From assembly GCA_944470555.2 (NCBI GenBank), contig CALYCZ020000363.1, positions 22,253-86,252 of the forward strand: 64,000 nucleotides of DNA, written 5' to 3'. Made by a program: the position numbers and the translations under genes. Position 1 is the stretch's first letter. Every line of letters starts with the position of its first letter. The notes under the pieces were generated by a model. That model ran no database searches and was not told the DNA's origin. It was given only the letters and a program-made list of their open reading frames with translations. The DNA is from Heterobilharzia americana (lineage: Eukaryota > Platyhelminthes > Trematoda > Strigeidida > Schistosomatidae). This document shows positions 11,066 to 20,048 of the stretch, in pieces.

Positions 11066-11285
11066 GCGCAAAGAAATCAATTGGTTTACACAAGCTCGTT
11101 AAAAAGAAATTGGAGATTGGACCTTATTCATTCTAAATTCACATTATTAACGGTTAACTTACCCAAACAGAGTGAACACACCACAAAACCTATAACAAGT
11201 GAGCTTACAAACAGTAGGCTGATGCTGACATGCCCAATGCAACGCAGTTAGATAGCTCGACATGTTGCATAGCGAATCTAGCCAT
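11065..11285 (-). repeat. R repeat, copy in the palindrome spacer
   Basis: Reverse complement of this stretch aligns, with many substitutions, to 36538-36740 (shared CATGTCGAG, TGCATTGGGCA-like and GGTAAGTTAAC-like blocks). It sits just beyond the J2 3' end, as the R copy does at J3. Nature unknown. Confidence 0.6.
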
Positions 11286-11479
11286 CAAGTGAAGAAAACC
11301 AACACAAATGAAGACGTTGAGTGAAATCACTCCAAAATATTCTCATTCCATAGAAAATTTGGACGAAATATTGATCAGCAATATCAGCTACGTGACACTA
11401 AGTCTACATGACAACATGCTGTTTACCGGCACCCTCTTCCAATATCCAATATTGATAGTGCGAGCGAAGAAAACTGGTA

Positions 11480-13860
11480 GTTTTTGATCTCTCGAGTCTA
11501 GTTCTTAGGGCTTGGTTCCAGTTGTTCAGTTCACTCCTGCAGTGGACGAGGAAATCCCCTGTGCTTTCTTGCTTTTAGCTTCGGTGAGGTGGATGTTTTG
11601 TGGGTTAGTAGGTTGTAATTTGTAGAGGGATTGGGGAGCTACGGGTTGCTGGGAAGTTTAGAGAACTGCTGTGACTCCTGTCTGTGTAGGTACCTGAAAG
11701 AGAATAGTAAGGTAGTGGTAGAGGAGTGAAGAGAGAATAAAAAAAAGAGAGGAAAAAATAATAATGTAGGGAAGAGAAAGGGGGAGGAGAAGAAAAGGAG
11801 GGGTGAAAAGAGAAATGAGAACGAAAGAAAAGTATCTGGGAATTGCGCGAATGGTCGCTTGGGTTTGGTCCCTACAGAAGAATTAGTAGGTAATGTGGGT
11901 GTACTAAGGAGGGAGATGGTGAGTGGTAGTTAGGAGGGAGTTGGGGGCTAGTGAGGTTGGTGACTAGCTGAGTACGTCCGTGGTAGTCCATGCGAGGTGA
12001 AATAACTGTTTAATCGCCTCTTGAATGAGTCGACTGAAGGAGCTGTAACGATGTGTCGCGGTAAGGCATTCCATAAAGCACATACTCTTAGGGAGAAAAA
12101 TTTGGACTTGAGTATGGTGTTGGCTCTCTGGCGTGCTATCTTAATGGGGTTTCCTTGTGAAGATCGTTGAGTTGCAGGCAAAATTGATTTGTTTGCATGG
12201 TCTGCCTGATGGACGATCTTGTATGCCATAATGAGGTCACCCCTTTTCCTGCGATAACCCAAGGTAAATAGGTTGAGGTCTTTCAGGACACGTCCTTCTC
12301 CCTATCCCCACAACTGATTTTGTCGCAGTTCTTTGTATTCTTTCAAGGAGATTAGAGTCTCTCTTGAGTGTTGGAAGAGCCACCGTATTGAAAACCTCTA
12401 GGTGCGGCCGCACGTAGGATTTGAAAATGGTGAGGAAGAGTTCGGGAGTGAGGGCGCCAAGCTGTCTACGCACAAAGTGTAGGATGGCGTTCGCTCTGGT
12501 TGTCATACCTTCGTATTTGGAGCTGGTGTCCAAGGTGTCGGAGAAGTGGAGCCCCAAATCTTTCTCCATGGACACTCTTGTGATAGCACGGTTGCTCAAC
12601 ATGTACTGGAAGTCGGTCGTACTTGCTTCATTTTTACTGATGTGCATTACTTTGCACTTTTCCAGGTTGAAGCTCAGGCCATTTTCCGACGACCAGAGCT
12701 CGAGTTGCTGCAAGTCCTTTTGTAGTGCTGTACAATCAGCTTCTTCGTTTACCACCCTCTAAATTTGTATGTCGTCAGCGAAGAGGAGGATGGTGAGGAT
12801 ATTTTGTCTGGCACATTCTTGACAAACAGGAGGCGCAGAAGCGGTCCTAGGATTGCTCCTTGGGATACTCCTGACGTCGAGGGTCTCCACTCCAACCTTA
12901 TCCTGTTTACTCTGGTGCAGAACTGCCTTCCCTCCAGGTACCCCTTGAACCAAGAGAGTAGGGGTTCAGTTACACCAGCTGACATGATCTTGTGAAGCAG
13001 TGCTGTGGGTGGGACACTGTCAAATGCTTTGGCTAGGTCGAGAAATACAACATGTACCGGTTTTCTGTTATTCCAGCTTTGTGTCCAGTCGTCCCAGGCG
13101 GTTAGCAAGTTGGTGGCACATGAGCGACCACTCCGAAAACCATGCTGAGCAGCATGCAGTGTTTCCCCCACTGAGGAATTCCCAGATGGTGTCAGCTACC
13201 AGGCTTATCAACACTTTCGACACAATAGGGAGTAGAGCAATTGGCATGTAGCTGCCAGGGCTTGTTCTGTCTCCTCCCTTGAAGATGGGTGACAAGATGA
13301 CGCTCTTCCATTCTTTAGGGAGTTTGCACAACTCTATTGAGGGATGAAAGAGGTTGCAGAGTGGTTTAGTAAGCACCTCGGCGCAGTTTTTTAGGATCAC
13401 TGGTTTTAGGTTGTCACAGCCAGGGAACTTGCCCGGACGTAGCCTAGATAGTTTCTCGAACACTTTTTCTCTGTAATAGAGACGTGACAGAGGTATTCGT
13501 TATTTACGACCTGTTCGGTGTCGTAGCGAGTCGGTGTGGATCTTGTGTCAGTGCTAAGCTGGGCTGGGAAGTGTGAGCTCAAAAGCTCGGCAATCTCTAG
13601 ACTGCTTAGTACACTCCCGTCATGGCCTGTGACAAGATTCACTCCCTTACTGGTCGACTTCCTTCTCGACATGAAGCAGTACAAGCCTTTGGAATTGCTT
13701 TGTAACCTTGCCGCCAAGTTTGTTTGATGGGAAAATCTGTCGCCAAGCACTCTAATGTTACAGCGGTTGCGAATCCTTTTGTAGTTCAAGAAGTCAGACT
13801 CTCTGTGTGACGAACGCCACTTGAAACAAGCCTGCTTCTTACTCTGGATAAGCCCCTCTG
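11480..13860 (-). mobile_element. J2 element, RT part, spacer copy
   Basis: Reading leftward: linker (13406-13860), RT fingers (13068-13463), palm (12749-13171), thumb (12237-12755), C-terminus (11948-12262), then a purine-rich 3' region to about 11480. The order matches the J copy at 57530-59460. The endonuclease is missing, so ORF1 and linker are directly joined near 13860. Confidence 0.82.
11948..13463 (-). pseudogene. J2 reverse transcriptase, frameshifted at motif C
   Basis: Fingers: EWKSVILSPIFKGGDRT and YMPIALLPIVSKV. Palm: AAQHGFRSGRSCATNLLTAW, motif A VVFLDLAKAFDSVPP, motif B SGVSQGAILGPLL. A one-base deletion near 12793 turns the motif C region into SSSLTTYKF; the copy at 61531 keeps LLFADDIQI. 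Thumb: KCKVMHISKNE, EKDLGLHFSD, FKSYVRPHLEVFNTV. C-terminus: RRKRGDLIMAYKIVH. An in-frame stop after motif C occurs in both copies. Confidence 0.85.
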
Positions 13861-13876
13861 TCCCACGCTGTGGCAA
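13406..13876 (-). pseudogene. J2 linker
   Basis: Reads RGTEGLIQSKKQACFKWRSS, GLYCFMSRRKSTSKG and VLSSLEIAELLSSHF, the segment that joins endonuclease and RT in the J family. Upstream it runs straight into ORF1 sequence, marking the endonuclease deletion. Confidence 0.78.
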
Positions 13877-15130
13877 TGGTGGCTTCCTTACTCGATGTAT
13901 CTAACTCACTGGTCAGCGCCTGTGTGACGATAGTGACTATAGTGTTGTTTCTGTTGGGATTTCCAACCGCTGACTTTCTCTCCTCCTCTCTTATTGACCA
14001 TGACTTGTCAGGCCTGGCCCGAATTTCACAAGTATTAACAACTTCCGGTTGTCGCGAGAGAAGGAGTGTGTCTTCAGCCTCTTTGGCAGTATTTAGGGAC
14101 ACACGTAAAGAGGGATGGCTTATCTCGGGGTGCACAGCTTCCTCGAGAAAGGTGACACAAAGTTGCAGGGAGGGGAGGGAGTCCCAGCATCTGACAGTAG
14201 TCGGTCCACATTCGGCTGTCAAACCGTTCCCTCTCGACCAACAATGAGTCTGTCGATACATCGACGTTGAACAAAACGATCGAGTTGGTCCTCCTGTGAC
14301 CTGGGTTCGTTGTGGGTGGCACGCCCGACTTCCCAATGGGTTTGAGTAATTCCACTGGTTGTTTCTCAGTCACGGTGTGCGGGGTTTCTGGAATGGGTTT
14401 CGTAGAGGCTTCGGCGGTCGATGTCTTTGGCCATGCGCTTGACGTTCCCTGGGGCCGGTTAGGAGGTATGGAGACTTGACCTAATGTGGTCCCCACGCGA
14501 GGTGGCATGCCCACAGCTGGATCTCTAGTTCCGTTTCCAGGTCTCTCTGTGTTATTCTTTAGTGTTAACCCTGCTTTATTCGAGGGTACTGGTAGCTTTG
14601 CGTGGCGGAGAGCATCTCCTTCAGGCTTTCTGTGCGGAGTGCGGGCAGCTTCCTGCGCTCTGGACAGATGTACCAGAACCATTTGCATGGTTGTCTCTTC
14701 ATCAGCTTATGGTGTTGTCAGGGGACTTTGGTGTCGCAGTGGCAATGCTCCCATCGGTGACATAGGTTGCATGCAAATGCCTCATCGACTACCGAAACAA
14801 CTTTGGTGCAAACACTGCAGCCATCGGGTGTCGTAATACAGCCTTCTTTCCATGAATAAGGTGCTACGGATTACGGCGAACCGCTTGTGGCTGCCTTGTT
14901 TCGAGGCCTTTTACGTCGTCTTCTATTTTCAGGCATGGTATGATCCTTGCTCAAGATAGGACTAGTTTGTGGCGGGCTAGTGCTACTCTGTGTCACCTGT
15001 CTGATGGAGACTGGAATTCTAGAAACATGGGTTGGCCGCTTCTTTAGAAGTTCGATGTTCTGCCCCACCTCCGTTTGTCCACTAGTATAGACTAGTGTGT
15101 TGTTTCGGGTGTTATTGTGCACGACCACGT
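13860..15130 (-). pseudogene. J2 ORF1, right arm
   Basis: Inverted copy of 9662-10951. N-terminal frame 14871-15128, zinc-finger region near 14660-14835 with a stop, RRM-like half in 13839-14688. The same breaks are present as in the left arm. A third copy is at 62640-63901. Confidence 0.75.
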
Positions 15131-15499
15131 TATCCGTGTCATAGCTTCGGATCTAGCGTTTTGGGCAGACATGTCGCTATGATATAAACTTCTTGGGAAA
15201 ACAAATAGTTAACAACAATAAGAGGGTTGAAGACTGAATGCAGCAAAAGGACAAAATAGATAAGGGAGGACAATTTATGTTGGCTTACCTTCAGACACTT
15301 GTCACTCGATCCTCTGCTCTTGACCAACGAGTTTAACCGTAAGCTCCGGATGTGTATGCATGACCAGGAAAGACATTTTCTGGGGGTGACCTCCGAGGAG
15401 AACCGAGGGCTAAGTCAGTTTGGCAGTTGAAATGCCCAAGAACCACTGACAGGAGGTAGACAGGTTGGTTCAAAGGAATAATAATGCCAATTTTCAACT

Positions 15500-17800
15500 G
15501 TTGAGAAGTGAGCTGACGAATACGCAGTGGTGAAGTGTGCGCACGGACAGAAGTGCTGCAGACGTTCGATTTTTTCAGATTGAGTATTGCAATAGGGAGT
15601 TTTTCAATGTGTAGAAATACAAAAGCTGAGAGTGGAGCGAAAACACGTCACTATTCAACGAGCGCGCGAGAACGCTTTATTAGGATAACTTAAGCTGGTG
15701 CCAGTATTGTCAGTGAGTTGTTCAATATGATTCTTCATCAACAGATGATTCGAACTAGGTTTTGAATTGTTGATCTGGTGACAGAGCTCAAAAACAGCGG
15801 ATTTAAAATGATGAAAACTACGTTATATACATCTATGATAGTGTAGACTTTGATTATTTCCTTGAAGGAGCTCGGACCATATTTCTGTGGTAAATGTTGG
15901 AATCCCTAATTTCATGCATGCTGAAATTTGTCCAAATATTACTTATTTCTAACGCCAGCTTCGGATAGGAGACGTTACCATTCAAGTTGTCACTTCGACT
16001 TCAAATCAGTTAAAGTAGGCTTGGTTTAAATATCACCGTAAAAGGAAGGAGAAAACCTTCAGTGGCAAGATGGAAAAGCCTGAACTTTGGGCTACCAATG
16101 AAATTTTCCATTTAACATATTATATTGAATTTCCCCTTTCAAGTTGTATTAATATCTCAAATATCTCCACCTTACATTTCACCAAATCTTGAGGATTTTT
16201 AAAATGTTCTGAACTAATTGTTTTGAGATTGGATAAACGACATAATCAGCTGATTTCGTTTGATCCGAATTCTGTGTGTACTGCTCAGTTTACTGACACA
16301 CACTGAAATGCGTTACCTCCATCTGTTTCGAGATAAAACTTGATAGGCTACTCCACTTTTGGCCAGATATGCACAGGTGTGTGGGCGATTATTATTTAGG
16401 ATTGGGTTTATTTGATCTCTGCGACTAACTGCAGCAACAAAAAGGGTGCATGCCTCTTAAAATCAGACAAGTATTTGGTGTTTGTGGTTTGCGATCACTA
16501 CGGTAACTATTACTTACGTTATTCAGATCTATTAACGTCACTTTTCAACCTTTCCAGCTTTCAAATTCTTCAGACACCGTAAAACGCAAAGAAACTGTAG
16601 TCAGACTGTTCCTCAAATCTAGCGGAATAAAATACAAACGAGCTTATGCTATTATTGCTTTTTTCGAAACGACCTCTAAAAGGAGAGCAGAACTTTCTCC
16701 ACCAGTAGCATGCTAGCTACGTGACCTGGAAATGCGCCACTACCTCACATACACTGTATGCCCTCTATCCATTGCTAGTCGTTTTTTGAAGTAATATCAA
16801 AACGAAGGAAAAATGTCATATTAGACGGAGATGAAATTTTGTATACACAAGAATACATGATATTTCTATCCTTTGGATACCTATCTCATATAGTGCATTC
16901 TTCTACTGGCCCAATGAACCACTATCACTAAACACTGGGTGTTATTCCAGCACAAACCGCCTACTCCACATTATTACCTTTGATGCTGTTATTATGAATA
17001 TCATTGAGACGCCATGATCATTTTGTTTGAAAACGTCGTCTTGGTAGTAAATTTCTTGATTTATTACATGCTGAGAATTCCATAATGTGTCAAACATCTT
17101 GTTTGAAATAAAGCATTTATTATTATTACTACTTAACACCCTAACCTTAACTCGTTACAATACAACTTTGAATCTTATTATTAATTTCCTTCCCCCATGC
17201 TGGATACATTCATTATGCCCGATCACCAGTCGATTGACAAAATATTCGTTTATTTTGTTATTTGTTCTATAGCAGGCAGTACGCCGGGATTACACAAGTA
17301 AAAAAAACACCTTATATGATGAATCAGTTCACACTTATAGTTTACGCGCTCAACCTATCATCTCAATTGATACACCTACGCCTATGAGTCATACTATCAA
17401 GTTACACAGTCCAATTATATATTGGTGATGGAGAGGGGCTAGCAGTGGAATTTAGGACGCGCATTTCGTCCTATTTGAAACATACGCAATATCCAAGCAT
17501 CCGCGTAGGAGCCCATATGCCAGTAGGGATCGATCAAATTCTATTCAGTCAACAACGGGAAAATACAAGTAACAACATTAATCTGATTGTAATTATGATC
17601 TTATATGCACTTTAAAATGCATTCGCCACAAATCAGGCAATAACCATATTGACGACTTTGATTTTATAACTGTAGAACCTGACGACAAGTTACTGAGAAA
17701 GAAAATTTTTCGTTCATATTTAACATTTAAAGTGTGAACTGGGGATCACTAGATATCTGTTATCCGGGAATGGTTGTCTCAGGCAAAGGAGCTGTGGTTC
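15500..17800. other. Unassigned DNA in right palindrome arm
   Basis: Inverted copy of 6990-9290. Apart from the hammerhead remnant nothing is identified. The differences from the left arm are single bases (for example near 15609, 17226 and 17604). Confidence 0.5.
17435..17501 (-). ncRNA. Decayed hammerhead-ribozyme SINE core, right arm
   Basis: Reverse-complement copy of 7288-7354, with the same GAAA box, GUC triplet and degenerate CUGAUGA box. It was therefore already inactive before the palindrome formed. Confidence 0.6.
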
Positions 17801-17833
17801 GTTGAGCAACGCGTTTTACTTTCTACCGTTGTG

Positions 17834-18170
17834 TTGTGCCGTCACACACTACCCCGAAATCAACAGCCTAGGGTTTGGCAACATTGATGCTGACTTTGAT
17901 AGTTCAACTGGACTCGCTAAGCTGAAGGCACCCGGTCAAGCATCCTCGCCATTTGGCACACTGTCGTGTTACATTACACTGCTCGTATTCGACTCTCTAG
18001 CCAGTTAGTTGGAACGCATCGGCATCTTGGCACAACCATCCAAATATACTATTCCATCCGACTACGCTATCGTGTTCTTCCTTGGTCTGGTATTCGTGGG
18101 CATATAACAAGTCCGAATAATTAGTGATTGGTGTTTGCGTCTGTCAAGTTCGCACCAGGACAACTCCTAA
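17834..18170 (+). repeat. Gypsy LTR, 5' end of nested element
   Basis: Homologous along its length to the LTR pair at 28833 and 30614, for example the blocks around CAGCCTAGGGTTTGG and TTAGTTGGAACGCATCGG. It is followed by TTGTTGAGCCCGATGTGATC, a decayed form of the TGG-starting primer site seen at 29183. The start near 17834 is approximate. Confidence 0.82.
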
Positions 18171-18299
18171 ATTGTTGAGCCCGATGTGATCACATATCCC
18201 GACCAATGACAGATATTGAATTGGTGACCTTGTGCCATTTGATATTTCTATTTTGCTTTAGTTTGATAACCATTATATATACACTTACTACACTTTCTC

Positions 18300-18998
18300 A
18301 TGTCGAACCACACTCCCAAGCTTATCCGCACTAAGCCGACCACGAACACGACCCAGCTCGTGCCATATTGGCCAGACAATGCAGAAACACGGTTTCTGTA
18401 TGCCGAGGCAGATTTTCGAGAACAGGGTGTCTCAGGTCCTCATTCTCGATTTCTTTCCTTCATACGTTCACTACCGTGGGAATTAAATAGACATGTTACA
18501 GCACACGTGTTTAATCCTGAAGCAAGTGATCCTTGTGCACTTCTCAAGGCCACATTCTTGAAGGAAAGCGATCTGACAGATCGCCAGCGCCTAGACGAAT
18601 TACTTTGTAACATCGAGCTAGGCAGCCACCCAGCTACTGAAGTCCTTGCACGCATGCGTGAAGTAACCGGCGCACGAACATTCGACGATGGCCTTTTCCG
18701 AGAACTATTTCTCTCAAAACTACCACAACCAATGCAAACCGTGTTGGTGACACTGCAGTCAGTCCCACTCGATGACCTGACAGCCTCGGCAGATAAAATA
18801 CTGGAGATTCCTAGCAGACCCATCTGTAACGTATATTCTGTCTGCGACAAACCAGAGGGCCAGGATTCAGAGGTGACCAAGCTGTGCAACTCTGTGAAAC
18901 AGTTGCTACGATCTCGAAGTCCTAGTTCACGTAGCACTCCACAGAAACGCATAGCAGCAACTCGCTTGGTTGCCCCAAAACTGAACCTAACAGGGTAG
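18300..18998 (+). pseudogene. Gypsy gag capsid region
   Basis: An ATG-started frame of 232 codons encodes a capsid-like protein: VPYWPDNAETRFLYAEADF, SDLTDRQRLDELLCNIELG, ATEVLARMREVTGARTFDDG, LFLSKLPQPMQTVLVTLQ. It ends in an arginine/serine-rich tail (RSRSPSSRST). A stop at 18996-18998 cuts off the finger WCWFHNTYAGE...C...C that is still recognisable in a shifted frame to 19130. Gag packages element RNA into particles. Compared with 29316-30155 it has lost about 45 C-terminal residues. Confidence 0.88.
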
Positions 18999-19099
18999 AA
19001 AAGCCTAAGTGGTGCTGGTTTCATAATACTTATGCAGGCGAAGGCGGAAAAAGTCGGAAACCATGCAGTTTTAACAAGGACACAAGTTCGGGAAACGAG

Positions 19100-19541
19100 C
19101 ACGCCGACACGTGTTCACGGCAACCGTAGCCGGCGGAAACAGCCGTTTGCTCTACGTCGCGGATATTAAAATAAAAGTTCGCTAACCCGTCGACATCGAC
19201 GCAGAAGCTAGCTTTCTTCCTGCACCGGCAAAGAGGCGTCATCAGGACCCATCCTTCAATCTCCAGGCAGCCGACGGCAAGGCAATTGCGACACTTGGAG
19301 GACGGTATGCCTACCTCAACTAAGGTTTACGCATACCTACCCACTGGATTTTCCTCCTGGCTGACGTCTCTATGCCCATCATTGGCATAGATTCGCTAAG
19401 CCATTACGATCTACTCGTAGATGCTCGCCGTCGACGTCTGACAGACGACAACATAAAGTTATCTATTGGCGGCACCACCTATCTAGGTCCGAGTTTAGCA
19501 ATCGTTAGAACCAAACAATCAGGCGGCGCACCATACCAATC
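19100..19541 (+). pseudogene. Gypsy protease remnant
   Basis: The aspartic protease frame is closed by stops, and its active site, LVDTGAEVSILP in the copy at 30137, reads PVDIDAEASFLP. The later part is open from 19372: MPIIGIDSLSHYDLLVDARR, then LSIGGTTYLGPSLAIVRTKQ. It ends at the RTE target site. Confidence 0.85.
19528..19541. repeat. Target-site duplication, left
   Basis: GCACCATACCAATC, identical to 23489-23502. It lies in the gypsy protease-RT junction. Confidence 0.95.
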
Positions 19542-19607
19542 CCGACCGATAGCTGCTACCTTGACGTGGTGGTCGGGCTTGCATATCACAATGACCCAAC
19601 GAGCTAT
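19541..19607 (+). ncRNA. Candidate HDV-like self-cleaving ribozyme at RTE 5' end
   Basis: Visible pairings follow the nested order of HDV-type ribozymes. P1 is CCCGACC (19541-19547) with GGTCGGG (19571-19577), seven pairs. P2 is ATAGCT (19549-19554) with AGCTAT (19602-19607). P3 is ACC (19558-19560) with GGT (19568-19570), leaving a 7-nt L3 and P3' directly next to P1'. CCAA at 19596-19599, before P2', is the right place for the catalytic C and its following purines. P4 is weak (CAT/ATG) and P1.1 is not clear. Cleavage would fall at the element's first base. RTE elements are known to carry such ribozymes. Confidence 0.6.
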
Positions 19608-19679
19608 GCTGGTGGAACGCTTGTTCCCTCGAGGTCCTACCATACCAGAAAGGTCTGTTGGGTAGTGGTTAGACGAAAA

Positions 19680-19720
19680 GCAGTTACCGTCATAGTGTAA
19701 ATTGCTACACTATGATGGGG
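19680..19720 (+). other. Hairpin in RTE 5' leader
   Basis: TCATAGTGTA and TACACTATGA flank the loop AATTGC, giving a 10-bp perfect stem about 140 bases into the element. Its role is unknown; it may shape the leader RNA. Confidence 0.6.
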
Positions 19721-19787
19721 GTCTGAGGGCGAAGTCGTACTGCTGCTAGCTGGATGGGGTGTGACAGCAGTAAGGTGTTTCCCTTGG

Positions 19788-20048
19788 ATGACCAGCAGTG
19801 CCAAGCTGATGCTGCCTTCTCAGTGGAAGGGGGGGTTAGAAAAGGTCGGCCCCAAAAATAACACACTCCACCACGCCCCACGGTCTGCCGGGCCGGCGGT
19901 GTTGGTTCACTTGTCGTTTCCTTTCGCTCATCCGGCCCCAAAAATACAAAAATTCAAAATAATCATACTCAAAAGGCTGGGTGTGACAGGCCTCAAGCAG
20001 ATGTCCGATGGGCTCTGCGGTCACACAAATCTTTTTCAGGTACCTTAA
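19788..20048 (+). CDS. Candidate RTE ORF1 (86 codons)
   Basis: The first ATG of this frame is at 19788 and gives MTSSAKLMLPSQWKGGLEK, ending NLFQVP at 20046. No domain is recognised. The frame overlaps the open ORF2 frame (from 19862) by 187 bases, and ORF2 is in the -1 register. Short overlapping ORF1s are known in RTE elements. The frame also stays open upstream to about 19700 without an ATG, so coding is not proven. Confidence 0.45.
   Translation: MTSSAKLMLPSQWKGGLEKVGPKNNTLHHAPRSAGPAVLVHLSFPFAHPAPKIQKFKIIILKRLGVTGLKQMSDGLCGHTNLFQVP

Larger units (their letters stand above)
11020..13770. other. Spacer of the inner palindrome
   Basis: This contains a J 3' tail (to 11065), an R repeat (11065-11285), unassigned and purine-rich sequence (to about 11945), and the J2 reverse transcriptase on the minus strand. 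It belongs to the direct repeat shared with 59484-62550. Confidence 0.85.
11017..15229. repeat. Direct repeat of the window's right end
   Basis: Positions 11017-11065 match 59484-59532, and 11065-15229 match 59837-64000 (offset 48772-48773). The 304 bases at 59533-59836 are absent here. One G is missing near 12793 relative to 61566, which frameshifts the J2 reverse transcriptase. Confidence 0.95.
13771..18472. repeat. Right arm of inner palindrome
   Basis: This is the reverse complement of 6317-11019. Beyond 18472 the gag gene continues normally, while the left arm switches to a J element at the equivalent base. The right arm therefore keeps the ancestral gypsy context. On its inner side the J2 element continues into linker and RT, which the left arm lacks. 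Confidence 0.96.

Noticed and set aside
13870..14247. 125-codon plus-strand open frame, also at 10543-10920 and 62643-63020.
   Set aside because: It lies antisense to J2 ORF1, whose motifs match other copies, so it is a shadow frame.
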